In this document: positions 47,168 to 59,290 of the stretch, one piece after another
Layout: the number at the start of each line of letters is the position of its first letter
Position numbering within the stretch: position 1 is the stretch's first letter
From: Enoplolaimus lenunculus
Lineage: Eukaryota; Nematoda; Enoplea; Enoplida; Thoracostomopsidae
DNA: 64,000 nucleotides
Assembly (NCBI GenBank): GCA_030248215.1
Contig: JASANG010003307.1
Location: 1-64,000, forward strand
Reading direction: 5' to 3'
Translations under genes and position numbers: made by a program
The notes under the pieces: generated by a model
The model's database searches: none
Seen by the model: only the letters and a program-made list of their open reading frames with translations
Told to the model about the DNA's origin: nothing

Positions 47168-48512
47168 TTGATTTCTTTTTATTACGCCTAAATATATAGC
47201 TAATACGCGTACGTAGTAACAAAATCGGAATCGGACACAAATAAGCATATAGATGTGAATATCTATATTGCAACTACAGAGCACGCACACATTTACGCTT
47301 TCAAGATTGAAAAAATACCGATTAATTAGCATCAGATACAGAATAAATCTACAATATGGAGTTATAACTTATGAGGCATGAAAATGAGTGTTTTCAAAGG
47401 TACATATTAATCTTAAGGATTTATTCAATTTCCGGAAAATATAAAACACAGCAGTTTAATAACGCATAAATACGTTAATCTGTTTAGTGATAAATTTCAT
47501 AACAAACCTGAATATGCGAGCCAGACACCTATTTTTGTCGTAGATGCAGAGGGTACTCGTCAACCCGCATGGGCGACAGAACAAACTGCACTCATGGAAA
47601 ATTTCAAATGTCACATAACACCATAAACAAACTTAATTGCAATGCAGATTTTATACAAACTTACTTTTGAGTAAAATGCGAAGCTTCCAAACTACAGATC
47701 CATACAGTGTCATATACAAAATATATCGTATCCACGTTGTCCTCTTTAAACACAGCTTTTAAAGCGATTACATAGGCAATTTTAAGTCATCGACATTGAG
47801 CTGAGTTAAACCAAGAACTCTAGACAACCAATGTTTGTACTCACCAGCTCATACGTAAAATATAAAAGCCGACTAAATTCATGACTCAAACAATGACGTC
47901 CAAGCCTAAATATTATATATACTTCTTCAGTAAACTTTAAATGAGCTATCAATACTGATGAAAGTAGCCTCGATATTTGTAACCTACCGCTCATCTTGCC
48001 CCTAGGAAGACTACGTAGATTATCTACCGTGTACTGGTATTCTAATGTCATATAAGTACTGTTTCACAAAGTAAAATTTTTGTTTGTTTTAAAATATTTT
48101 TAATCAAATGTTCCCAGGCAAGAATAACGCATTGTAAATTATCAATTGGTGCGTCTGTGATAGACGGATGCATATAGGCAAAAAATTTCACGTAGACAAG
48201 ACCCTTTAGGACAGAACCCAGTCCTCCTAAGCGGTCGTGGATTGTAATCGCCTGTTCTTAGGTGAAAAATAGCAAATAACCGTAATTCACGGGTCAAAAG
48301 TACGAATAGATAGATACCCCTCTTTTTGAACTAGTATATACGTAATTTGCTCATTTTCGTACATTTTTCTGCCTCTTAACATTTTCTGCCTTTTGCGTCT
48401 GTTAATATTTTTCGTAAACTTTTGACCTTGACTGTATAGTTTCCATGACACACATGAATGCATACAGACCTAAATAGCTCTACAAACGCGATCAAAATTC
48501 ATCACAGATGCC

Positions 48513-48800
48513 CACAGGGTGCAACCGGAATTACAAAGTAATGGAACCGGAAAACGAAAAAATACCGGAAATGGGCCGGAACCGGAAAGCGAAAAATGCC
48601 GGTTACCGTAAAATTCGTTTTTGGCAAGAAATAAACTATTATGGGCAATATATACAACGAAAAAACTTTTAACTACTTTACGTATTTCAGATTTCCATTT
48701 CGCAAACGCAAAATCTACCATGAATGATATTGTGACATTGCAACATTTACAATACATGCAGCGATAGGAAAACGTACTGTAAAGTATTAAACGTGACACA
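48513..48800 (-). mobile_element. Diverged hAT-type MITE (CAGGGTGCAAC family), reverse orientation
   Basis: It begins CAGGGTGCAACCGGAATTAC at 48513, which is the reverse complement of the right end of the 13738 element. It continues with AACCGGAAA phrases and a degenerate version of the family's centre (near 48690-48720). The other terminus is not recognisable. Confidence 0.55.
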
Positions 48801-48927
48801 AATGGTTAATCTGTCAATAGACTGGCTTGGAAAATTTTATAAAAATGTTAGGTTATACCTATCAGGTGGGGCCCTTAGCGTCGTTCATTTAGCTATATAT
48901 GTCTTTCCTTGGCTTTTATTATTTCTA

Positions 48928-49115
48928 TTCCAATTCCAAGCTTTATATCATAGCTGTGTCATATTCCAGTGCTTTATCAATCTTATCAAACATGCCTTAT
49001 TCGTGCCAATAATACTGTGCTTTTCCAATTCCGAGCTTTATAAAATAGTTGTGTCATATTCCAGTGCTTATTAATCTTATAAAACATACCTTATTCGTGC
49101 CAATAATACTGTGTT
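48928..49115. repeat. 95-bp tandem duplication
   Basis: Units starting TTCCAATTCCAAGCTTTATA (48928) and TTCCAATTCCGAGCTTTATA (49023) both run through GTGTCATATTCCAGTGCTT and TTATTCGTGCCAATAATACT. They are lightly diverged. Confidence 0.75.
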
Positions 49116-50181
49116 TTAAAACATTTCTTCCAATTTTCTAACATTCACTTATTTTGCGGTCAATTTCTATAACATCACTATCATATATCATGTGCGCTTT
49201 AGCAACCATAAACGGTTATAACTTTATAAGAGCGGTTTATTTCAATTAATATTTTTGAACATATCCCAATTAATCGGCACGTCCCTATTATATTGCAAGA
49301 ACCGACCGAATATTAAGTTGCCGAAAAACAAATTAATTTTGCCGATTATGGAGTCAGAGTCGGACAGCAAATTTTTTTGCAGGAACCGGATCCGGATGTT
49401 ACTGGAACTAGCATCTAATTTTACACAATTTGACTTGTGCGAAAGCATTTGTTGACTAAATTAAAATTGCATAATTTTATAGTTTGGACTTCTGATTTTA
49501 CGTCAGTGTCAAAAACTTAAGCTTCCTGATTTACCGCAATTGCGGTCACAGCAAAATGTCTAGTATTTCCAAATCTAAAGAAGAGTTTTGCTACATGGGT
49601 GCAACCACAATTACAAATATACACGTATCACAGAACTGACAGGTTTATATATACCACGTACGGGCGTCAGTTTTTTGTTGGATATTTGTTGGATATTAAA
49701 CAGGAATCGAATATCTGATTGATCCCCGATAAATCTCCAAATATAACACTTTTATGCTAATTTTTGCTATATCTATATTTTGTGATACTGCTGATGATGA
49801 CTAGTTAGCTTGGTTTTTATGGATAGCTTAACTAGTTATTTTGTGCGAACTTTAATCTGATGACTGATGCAATATTTACAGCATATACCTCGGGATAAAA
49901 AATGGTTTATTATATTTAAAAGCAATAATTTGTACTTATTTGGAACTGCATACTTTTCTGGCTTGGGAGATATTAATTTGGAACACCGTTTAAACATGTG
50001 AGACACTAGTCGAAAATAGAATGGACGGTCAAGGGACGACCTTGTTGAAAATAAGGGCATGTAGGAATGTGAGACATGCTTGTCCGTTATGTGCACATGC
50101 AATATAGTACAGTGCACTGTATGTATGCTAGCTGGCAGCTCTTGGTCGACACATAGTCGACGAAAATGCAGTTTGAGAGGC

Positions 50182-50258
50182 GGGCGGCGTGGCGCAGGGG
50201 TAGAGTATTCGCTTAAAGATCCGTAGGCTGAGAGTTCGATCCCCGCTCCGGAGGCCCG
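50182..50258 (+). mobile_element. tRNA-derived SINE head (pol III A and B boxes)
   Basis: TGGCGCAGGGGTAGAGTA is A-box-like and GAGTTCGATCCCC B-box-like, at tRNA spacing. The acceptor arm does not close into seven pairs, so a functional tRNA is unlikely. Nearby 50010-50060 carries GGTCAAGGGACGACC, which recurs inverted at about 50815 in the next repeat block. Confidence 0.5.
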
Positions 50259-50465
50259 CTTTTCCAGCTGCTTAGTTAAAAGGTCTGATGTCCCGGTTTC
50301 TACCTAGACAGACACCCCGTGCTTAGTAGAGCACAATCCGGAGATTAATTTTGCGTTTTAATTTTTCTGGAGTTAAATTTCAAGAGTTAGTTTTTTAACT
50401 GAGTTTAACTTCAACTCGCATTCGCTCGTTGGAAGTTAGAAGTTATACCACAAGTACATTAAAGC

Positions 50466-51225
50466 GTGATAAGTTGGGTAGGCTAGGGTACGACAGTTTT
50501 TAGTTCTATATTTGTCAGCAGCTGAAAATGAGGGACGCTCCCAGGAGGTTTCGAACTCGGATCGACAGATTATCAGTCCAGCACGCTATCCACTGAGCCA
50601 CGCCGCCTCACAATCAACTGCTCCGTATTTCTGTTTTTATGCCTTATAAGCACCACAACATTATATACATGTACCTTGGTTCTTCCATGTTTTTCTGCTG
50701 TTGCATATGAAGGTACTACATATGCAGCAGTGTTTTTACCAATGTACAGCATCAGCATGAGGTTATTATTTGCCTCGATACATCCGCATGTCACATCCCC
50801 CGGTTTTTCTACGAGGTCGTCCCTTGACCGCCAACTTATGTATTTTTTGGTTCTACCGCGGCAGTTTGCCATTGCGGTCCAGTCGTGGTCACCATGTGAT
50901 AAGTTGGGTAGGCTAGGGTACGACAGTTTCTAGTCCTATGTTTTTCAGCAGCTGAAAATGAGGGACGCACCCAGGAGGTTTTGAACTAGGATCGACAGAT
51001 GATCAGTCCAGTGCGCTATCCACTGAGCCACACTGCCTCACAATCAACTGCTCAGTTTTTCTGTTTTTATGCCTTATAAGAACCTCAACATTATACACAT
51101 GCATCTTGGTTCTTCCATGTTTTACTGCTGCTGCATATGAAGGCACTACATATGCAGCAGTGTTTTTACCGATGTACAACATCAGCATGAGGTTATTATT
51201 TGCCTCCATACATCCGCATGTCACA
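50466..51225 (-). repeat. 430-bp tandem duplication of a tRNA-Ile-like SINE unit
   Basis: GTGATAAGTTGGGTAGGC at 50466 recurs at 50896; the second unit stops near 51225. Each unit carries on the minus strand a tRNA-like head, GTGGCTCAGTGGATAGCG plus GAGTTCGAA, with a CTGATAA loop (GAT, isoleucine-like) in the first. Minus-strand frames of 99 and 73 codons across the two units are similar to each other, but they translate the tRNA-like part and are not taken as genes. Confidence 0.75.
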
Positions 51226-52469
51226 GTAAGTTACTGTATAATTCTTGTGTCTGTTTTCTGTATTACTTGTTAACAAGTTCTGCATTAAACCTTAGCCCGT
51301 TCATTATTATCAGCGAGTTCGACGGACTTCAAAGCGTAAGTCGGATACTAGAATCTCTTGCTACGGCTGGAATTGGATGAGCCCTCAGTCCTCTGACAAT
51401 CCTAGACCCTGTCTACTAATATTTCCTAGTTTACAGTGACCTTCCAAAATCAATATCATCGATGGATTTAGAATCCATCACAAACCAGACCATACTCTTT
51501 ATTCGAACGGTTAAAAATTCCTTTTCTTAACCATTCCAGACCTAACAATACCCCAGTTTCTACAAAATTTTCAAATGAAATAATTTTCAATACCGAAAAT
51601 ACCGTAGAATTCCAACGTAAAAATACTGAATTTCATACATGAACCGAATAGTGAAAAATACCGAATTTTCCTGCAGAAATCGGAATTCCGCTTGCACCCT
51701 GGATGCTAACCTTTATCAAGGAATTTGTAGAATAGAAAAACGGTCTTACAGTAAACTTGCAATGTTGCAAACCACTAGCTAAGTAAATGTCAGAATTGCA
51801 TCATATTTTTGACTAAGTTTAAGTGCAGATTTGAAGCATAGGTTAAGCCTTTTGTGAATCCAAGACTAGCTCAGAGTTTGTATGTATGTTATGTCTGGTA
51901 TCGGCTCAGCAGCCGATCAAAACAGAGGAAGGTTCAAAAGCTTTAGCCCTTTATTGCTGCGGCCTTGCCAAGGCCATAGTCGAAGCGTAAAAACCTACGA
52001 CTTTAGTTCAGTAGTTAAACAAAAAAACATAGTCTAGAATGAAAGCCTACTTTTTGATGGACCCATCAGAAACCGGACCGGCCCTAAAAGTAACATGGAC
52101 CACTGCAAGCAACATTATTACTTTTATACGGGTAAATGGCTGGATTGCACAGTCGTCCTTCGACTTTAAGTCAATTTAGAACTTTTAGACCCAAGGTTTT
52201 CAAACTCCCCAACTAGTGTAGTTGTTGAACTCAAAATTTGCAGACTTGTAGAGCAAATATGCCAAACATTTGCTGAATTGTGACCCTAGCATTCAGTAGT
52301 TCGAACATACAAGACCAGCCATCAACTGGTGGTAGGTGCTATACGCATTTGAGAATGCAGGCCTAGTTATACGTCAGCTATAAAATGCAACTGAAATTTG
52401 CTGTCTCAGACTACGCCCATAGTCTAAAGTGTTTTGGGAAGGCAACCATGTGATCTTTAGAATCTGAAC
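51226..52469. other. No gene seen
   Basis: Unique-looking AT-rich DNA. A short MITE terminus, CGCTTGCACCCTGG, lies at about 51690, preceded by TACCGAA phrases back to about 51590 (CAGGGTGCAA family). Nothing else is supported. Confidence 0.45.
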
Positions 52470-52674
52470 TGCAAAAAATGGTGAGTGAAATTGACTCTCT
52501 CCGACATTAGGCTCCACGGCACTACACACATTGAGTCAAATTTGACTCCATCGTCCACCGGAGTCTAATTCGATTGACTGAGTGGCACGTTTGACTCTGG
52601 CGGAGTCAAATTTGACTCAATTTGTGTAGTCCCGTAGAGCGTATTTCGGATAGTCAATCTGACACCATTTTTGC
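52470..52674. mobile_element. GAGTCA foldback MITE, copy 1
   Basis: The ends are TGCAAAAAATGGTGAGTGAA and (right) GACACCATTTTTGC, with inner inverted GAGTCAAATTTGACTC units. It is more diverged than the copy at 53523. Confidence 0.7.
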
Positions 52675-52805
52675 GGTGTGGTTTAACTTAGGCGCGGGTA
52701 AATGGTGGGTCTCGGGTAGATCTTGTTTGTGTGGGTTTTAACTCACGGATAAAAAATTATTTGCGTGGATAAAGCACGGGTCGGGTAAAAAATCCTTACC
52801 CTCAT
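52675..52805. mobile_element. Fragment of the ACCCGCG hAT family (see 63113-63577)
   Basis: GCGCGGGTAAATGGTGGGTCTCGGGTAGATC and GCACGGGTCGGGTAAAAAATCC are the reverse complement of the left half of the 63113 element. No intact ends. Confidence 0.5.
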
Positions 52806-52813
52806 CCCAATCA

Positions 52814-53035
52814 CGCCTTAGTAGGATTCGAACTCCAGTGATTGGAGTGGGAGGCGTATACCATCACCACTCAGCTATAGCAGCTTGACGCTTGAGCCCG
52901 AAGGGCTCTCACGTTTTGTGGTGATTTAGTACAATGTATACGTGTTGCTATTGTTAAACACGGTGCGATATATTATTTAACGTATATACACTGCGCTATG
53001 TTGCCTATAGGCAACTCAATGTGAGAAGAGGTTAA
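52814..53035 (-). mobile_element. tRNA-derived SINE, copy 2
   Basis: The minus strand carries CTATAGCTGAGTGGTGATGG (A box) and GAGTTCGAATCC (B box), preceded by GTGAGAGCCCTTCGGGCTC. The body after it on the plus strand (GTTTTGTGGTGATTTAGTAC and an AT-rich tail ending in GAGGTTAA) matches the copy at 35860-36077. Confidence 0.6.
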
Positions 53036-53522
53036 ACATATAAAAGCCTAAACCAATTAGTTTTAACGATACAGAATATTGAGGTTTTTGCCCACTGGTA
53101 GAACTTTAGTTCAAAAAAAGGAAACCTTTAAATACTACTAGTAAACATAGTTGCACGCATGTGCAACTTTCGTATCAGATGGGTTTGCATATTTTCAACA
53201 TGATTGTTTTAAGGCAAGACTAGTTAATATTCAATATGCATATATAAATATTTGTTCTATGGTACAACAGTCCCCAAAATACATGTGTGGGCGTTCCAGC
53301 TTTAATAAAATATGTAGACTGATACGCTATGTTCTACGTAGCGCTTTCTGGCCGTTCTGTGGTTATATTTTCACATCACTTAGGCGTCTAAGAAATTTTT
53401 TCAAACATGCAATCAGATCGGTACATCTTTAATGAAGGTATGAGCATCCGAACAAAAACACTTTTAGCATAAACAGGTAGTTAATTTTTAGTTATGATAT
53501 AAATAGAATTACGTACCTACAC

Positions 53523-53712
53523 TGCAAAAAATGGTAAGTCAATTGACTCTCTCCGAAATAGGCTTTTTCTGACTTCACAAACTGAGTCAAAATTTAACTC
53601 CGCCTGAGTCAAATTCGACTCAATTTGACTGGCGAAGTCGAAATTTGACTCTTTTGTGTAGTCAGCAAAAGCCTATTTCGGAGAGAGTCAATTTGACTCA
53701 CCATTTTTTGCA
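53523..53712. mobile_element. GAGTCA foldback MITE, copy 2 (near-perfect hairpin)
   Basis: Inverted repeats cover almost the whole 190 bp: TGCAAAAAATGGTAAGTCAA at the left, and its inverted partner ending CCATTTTTTGCA at the right, with CTCTCCGAAATAGGC paired to GCCTATTTCGGAGAG. The centre is a string of GAGTCA/TGACTC palindromes. The superfamily is not clear. Confidence 0.85.
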
Positions 53713-53946
53713 AAGCACATTGACATTGAGGAAAATAATACTTTTATAGATTGAATCAGATTGATCTTGTAGAACCTTGACTAAGTTTAAATTGCAGAAT
53801 ACGCGTAAACGATAGTTCTAAATTCCATCTTGGAAATAAATGTATACAAAAGGTTTATATCTCTACATCTGCAATTAATATATAGGTGTTATAAAGACCG
53901 CTGCACAACGTTTTCAGTAGCCATGCGCTTTAACTGAAAGTTTTTG

Positions 53947-53966
53947 AGGCGGCCTGCAGGCCGCCT
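53947..53966. other. 20-bp perfect palindrome followed by T run
   Basis: AGGCGGCCTGCAGGCCGCCT is a perfect inverted repeat with a GC-rich stem, preceded by TTTTTG and followed by TTTAAAAAA. It looks like a hairpin terminator but stands in gene-free animal DNA, so its role is unknown. Confidence 0.7.
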
Positions 53967-54270
53967 TTTAAAAAATGAAAGATTTCCGGGGTGCAGATGG
54001 TCGCAATATTTTTGCTTTTTCGCTTAGCTTATCTTTAATGAAAATTTTCTACCAATTCTTAACGAAAAAAATTTTAGTTTTACAGAAAAAGTCCCCTCTG
54101 TTTTATCGCAGGATCCCCCCGGAATTTGAATTTTATATTCTTAACTTCCCTGCGGTAAAAGGGAAGAAATATTTGCATATTTGATATTCAGTACGTATAC
54201 GTGTTGCATAACACGTTAAGATAAAATCGTGTGTCCTTTAACAAAAAGCAAATACAGAATTTTAAGGCAA

Positions 54271-54600
54271 GCGGCGCCGTGGCGCGATCGGTTGACAAGT
54301 TGATTTGCAGGAATACTGATTAAATATGGTTTGGTCAGGGTTCGACTCCGTATGCGGCTTTGCTTTTTCAAATTTCCGCAAAAGTCAACGTATTTAATAC
54401 CTACGGCGCCGTGGCGCAGTCGGTTGGCAAGTTATTTTGCAGGGATACTGATTAAACATCGTTTGGTCGGGGGTTCCACTTCCGCCTCGGGCTTTGCTTA
54501 AATTGGTTGGCAAGTTGATTTGCAGGAATACTGATTAAATATCGTTTGGTCGGGGTACGACTCCCGTCTGGGGCTTTGCTATTTCAAATTTCCGCAAAAC
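54271..54600 (+). repeat. Three tandem tRNA-like units
   Basis: Unit 1 (54271-54403): GTGGCGCGATCGGTTGAC and GGTTCGACTCC. Unit 2 (54404-54497): GTGGCGCAGTCGGTTGGC and GGTTCCACTTCC. Unit 3 (54500-54600): GGTTGGCAAGTTG and GGTACGACTCCC, lacking the 5' part. All share CAGG(A/G)ATACTGATTAAA and GTTTGGTC. The A- and B-box pattern is that of tRNA; the units are a tandem SINE-like array rather than working tRNAs. Confidence 0.65.
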
Positions 54601-55534
54601 TCAACGTTACTGTTGTGCTCTGACGAACTTATGGCTGTGATCTATCAGAAGTCGGGATACCAAATCTCGCTAGACTAGTTGCCGGGTCGTCGAATGGCAG
54701 CGTCTTTCTTGCAGTTTTTAAAACTAGCATTTCTGAATGATTAAGCTATGAAATTCTTAATGAACCACTGTCCAATTTAGTGACTTTGTACTTGTCCTTC
54801 CTTAGCCGTATGAAACAGGCTGAAAGAGTAAGGATCACTCCTGACTTAATTCCGTATACGCTTAATTTTCCCCTGACACAGCTCACAGTATAATTCTGTT
54901 CCCCATTTCATTCCCTTTCCTTGCGTCATTTTTGCAAGCACTTCCGTGAGTGGTTATCAACTAATGTCAAAGTATATAAAGCAAGCCTAAAATGGGCTGA
55001 TTTCATAAAAAAGGTTATAAACGATTTTCTGACAGTACTTTGCAAATTATTGTTAACATTTGCCAATTCACCACTATTTTTATGCCCAAACTTTGCTTCA
55101 TCTCCGGTTTCACCTTCGACTTTTATCGCAAAGTTTTTCACCTTTCATCTTGAAACAAACACGTTTCGAATCCTACAAATGCACTTTAAAATATGTTATT
55201 CAGGTGTGTACTTCGTCTTCTTGACCCTTTCAGGGACTGCTTGTTAATCTTCGCATCCATGTGTTATATATTTTATTAGCACGTGAATAAACATACACTT
55301 ACCAAAATGAATTTTGATAAAATGTAAAAGATCGGCCGGCCCTTGTTACTTTAAGAGTCATCTAGGTTTCTGGTGGTTCTATAAAAAAGTAGGTTTAGGT
55401 TGTACATTACATTTTTTGGCCCATGTATAGATCAGGGGCTTCCACTTTTCCAGGGTGGAAAACTTACGACCAGGAGTGCATCGCAGCCACTCCTGTATGA
55501 CGACCTGATTTTTCACTGGTTGGTAGGAAAAATC

Positions 55535-56545
55535 GCGGGCATAGGTTTTGCTGTGGAAAAGTGGAAAATTCATAAGCCTGCATATTCCCTGGTTCGGTAG
55601 GGAAAATCTGTAGTGTAAAGTTTGTTTGGAAAACGGGAAAAGTGGAAAATTTAAAAGCTTACATTATTCCTGGGTTGGTAGGGAAAATTTGAAGCATAGG
55701 TTTTCGTTGGAAAACGGGAAAAGTGGAAAATTTGAACGCCTTGATTTTCCCTTCGTTGGTAGGGAAAATCTGTAGTGTAAAAGATTGTTTGGAAAACGGG
55801 AAAAGTGAAAATTTTAAAAGCTTACATTATTCCTGGGTTGGTAGGGAAAACTTGAAGCATAGGGTTAAGTTGGAAAACGGGAAAAGTGGAAAATTTAAAC
55901 GCCTAGATTTTCCCTTGGTTGGTAGGGAAAATCTGCAGCATAGGTTTTGGTTGGAAAACGGGAAAATTGGAAAATTTAAACGCCTAAATTTACCCTTTGG
56001 AAAACGGGAAAAGTGGAAAATTTAAAAGCTTGCATTATTCCTGGGTTGGTAGAGAAAATTTGAAGCATAGGTTTTGGTTGGAAAACGGGAAATGTGGAAA
56101 ATTTGAACGCCTTGATTTTCCCTTGGTTGGTAGGGAAAATCTGTAGTGTAAAAGTCTGTTTGGAAAACAGGAAAAGTGGAAATTTTAAAAGCTTACATTA
56201 TTCCTGGGTTGATAGGGAAAATTTGAAGCATAGGTTTTGGTTGGGAAAAGTGGAAAATTTAAACGCCTAGATTTTCCCTTGAAAATTTAAACGCCTAGAT
56301 TTTCTCTTGAAAATTTAAACGCCTAGATTTTCCCTTGGTTGGTAGGGAAAATCTGCAGCATAGGTTTTGGTTGGAAAACGGGAAAATTGGAAAATTTAAA
56401 CGCCTAAATTTACCCTGGGATGGTAGGACAATTCTGAAGCATTGGTTTTGTTTTTAAAACGGGAAAAGTGGAAAATTTCTACGTCTAGATTTCCCCTTGC
56501 CCTTGGTTGGAAGGGAAAATCTAAAGCATAGGTTTTGTTTGGAAA
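55535..56545 (+). repeat. Left-arm minisatellite of the foldback element
   Basis: About a dozen diverged units of the type GGAAAACGGGAAAAGTGGAA, then AATTTAAACGCCTAGATTTT, then CCCTTGGTTGGTAGGGAAAA. Some units are truncated or fused, and two short triplications lie near 56275-56325. Confidence 0.85.
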
Positions 56546-57084
56546 ATGGGAAAAGTAGAAAATTCCAATGGAACGATTTAACAACACATAGCAGATATTT
56601 GCTAAAATTAACAAGTTAAATATCATTTCAACGACCTGATTTCACCTCACCTGCGGCATCATCTCCGGTTCCGGCTACTTTTGTTCACTTCCGGCTCCAG
56701 ATCTGGCATTTTTCACCTCCGGTTGCATCCTACAAACTAACAGGCAATATATTTCGATACTGGTCAAAACAAGAAACCGCGGAGCGGAACAGTGCAATGA
56801 ACAAAATCTACTTTACACAGTTAAACCTAAATGAGCAGAGCATTTACCTGAAATAATACATGACTATTAAATATATCAGATTATGATAGTCCCAGCACAA
56901 GATTGGTCAAAACAAGATACCACCGAGTGGCCCAGTATTAACAGAACATAAGTCTGTTAACAAAGTCGACGCTTTGAGTGACGCCTTAAAGTTGTAAAAA
57001 AGTTTTAATTTGTTTTAAAGACGTTGTTGGCTATGGCGGGAAAGCCGAGGAAACATAAATATATCAAATTTGGTCGTCGCTGAC

Positions 57085-59290
57085 TTCCAACCCAGGGTAA
57101 ATCTTGGCGTTTAAATTTTCCACTTTTCCCATTTTTCAACAAAAACCTATGCTTCAGATTTTCTTTACCAAGACAGGGTATGTCTAGGCATTAAAATTTT
57201 CAACTTTTCCCGTTTTCCAACCAAAACCTATGCTTCAGATATTCCCCACCGACCCAGGGTAAATCTAGGTCTTTAAATTTTCCACTTTTCCCATTTTGCA
57301 ACCAAAACCTATGCTTCAGATTTTCCCTACCAACCGAAGGTAAATCTAGGCCTTTAAATTTTCCACTTTTCCCGTTTCCCAACCAAAACAAATCTAGGCC
57401 TTTAAATTTTACACTTTTCCCATTTTCCAACCAAAACCTATGCTTCAGATTTTCCCTACCAACCGAAGGTAAAATCTAGGCCTTTAAATTTTCCACTTTT
57501 CCCGTTTTCCAACCAAAACCTATGCTTGAGATTTTCCCTACCAACCTAAGGTAAATCTAGGTCTTTAAATTTTCCACTTTTCCAATTTTCCAACCAAAAC
57601 CTATGCTTCAGATTTTCCCTACCAACCGAAGGTAAATCTAGGCCTTTAAATTTTCCACTTTTCCCGTTTTCCAACCAAAACCTATGCTTCAGATTTTCCC
57701 TACCAACCTAAGGTAAATCTAGGCCTTTAAATTTTCCACTTTTCCCGTTTTCCAACCAAAACCTATGCTTCAGATTTTCCCTACCAACATAAGGTAAATC
57801 TAGGCCTTTAAATTTTCCACTTTTCCCGTTTTCCAGCCAAAACCTTGCTTCAGATTTTGGAAAATCTAGGCCTTTAAATTTTCCACTTTTCCCGTTTTCC
57901 AGCCAAAACCTTGCTTCAGATTTTCCCTACTAACCTAAGGTAAATCTAGGCCTTTAAATTTTCCACTTTCCCCGTTTTCCAACCAAAACCTATGCTTCAG
58001 ATTTTCCCTACCAACCTAAGGTAAATCTAGGCCTTTAAATTTTCCACTTTTCCCGTTTTCCAACCAAAACCTATGCTTCAGATTTTCCCTACCAACCTAA
58101 GGTAAATCTAGGCCTTTAAATTTTCCACTTTTCCCGTTTTCCAACCAAAACCTATGCTTCAGATTTTCCCTACGAACCTAAGGTAAATCTAGGCCTTTAA
58201 ATTTTCCACTTTTCTCGTTTTCCAACCAAAATCTATACTTCAGATTTTCCCTACCAAGCCAGGGTAAATCTAAGCATTAAAATTTTCCACTTTTCCCGTT
58301 TTCCAACCGAAACCTTTGCTTCAGGTTTTCCCTACCAACCCAGCGCAAAAATCTAGGCATTAGAATTATCCACTTTTCCTGTTTTCCAACCGAAACCTTT
58401 GCTTCAGGTTTTCCCTACCAACCCAGGATAAAAATCTAGGCATTGGAATTTTCCACTTTTCCCATTTTCCAATCAAAACGTATGGTTCAGATTTTCCCTA
58501 CCACCCAGCGAAAAAATCCAGGCATTAAAATTTTCCACTTTTCCCGTTTTCCAACCAAAACCTATGCTTCAGATTTTCCTTACCAACCCAGGGGAAAAAT
58601 CTAGGCATTAGAATTTTCCACTTTTCCCGTTTTCCAACCAAAATCTATGCCCTACGCTTGAATTTTCCACTTTTCCACTTTTCCCGTTTTCCAACCATCG
58701 CTTTAGATTTCTCTTACTAACCAAGAAAGCATCTAGGCATTTCAATTTTCCACTTTTCCTGTTTTCCAACCAAAACCTATGCTTCAAATTTTCCCTACCA
58801 ACCCAGGGTAAAAATCTAGGCATTAGAATTTTCCACTTTTCCCGTTTTCCAACCAAAACCTATCTCTCCCCCCCCCCCCACGCCCAAATCCCCCCCCGTT
58901 TTCCAACCAAAACCTATGCCCTACCCTTGAATTTTCCACTTTTCCACTTTTCCCGCTTTTCAACCAAAACCTATGCTTCATATATTTCTTACTAACCAAG
59001 AAAATATCTAGGCATTTCAATTTTCCACTTTTCCCGTTTTCCAACCAACACCTATGCTTCAGATTTTCCCTACCAACCCAGGGGAAAATCTAGAAGAATT
59101 TTACACTTTTTCCCGTTTTCCAACCAACACCTATGCTTCAGATTTTCCCTACCAACCCAGGGGAAAATCTAGGCATTAGAATTTTCAACTTTTCCCGTTT
59201 TCCAACCAAAACCTATGCTTCAGATTTCCCTACCAACCCAGAGTAAAATCAAAGGCATTAAATTTTTTAATTTTCCTACCAAGTCAGCGG
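57085..59290 (-). repeat. Right-arm 81-bp minisatellite of the foldback element
   Basis: About 27 units of 81 bp (for example CTATGCTTC recurs at 57601, 57682 and 57763). They are the reverse complement of the left-arm unit. The middle units (57430-58200) are most alike, suggesting recent local expansion. A poly-C stretch interrupts at about 58867-58898. Confidence 0.88.

Larger units (their letters stand above)
47168..50181. other. Gene-free stretch upstream of the CysRS gene
   Basis: It must contain the CysRS promoter (minus strand, immediately right of 47167), but no TATA box or initiator stands out. The rest is AT-rich with MITE pieces and a tandem repeat listed separately. The short ORFs have no recognisable similarity. 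Confidence 0.45.

Noticed and set aside
50182-50258. Functional tRNA gene
   Set aside because: A and B boxes are present, but the acceptor stem does not pair, and the flanks are shared with a repeat.
50573-50872. 99-codon minus-strand frame as a gene
   Set aside because: It translates a tRNA-like SINE head and its body; the neighbour copy is shorter. Kept only as a repeat observation.
53947-53966. Bacterial rho-independent terminator
   Set aside because: The host DNA is clearly animal with spliced genes, and no gene ends nearby.
55723-56025. 100-codon Lys/Asn/Gly-rich frame, and similar minus-strand frames at 57200-59044
   Set aside because: An 81-bp unit length is divisible by three, so frames stay open by repetition. 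No gene signals.
57085-59290. CRISPR array
   Set aside because: The 81-bp units are contiguous repeats without unique spacers, inside an inverted structure in animal DNA.
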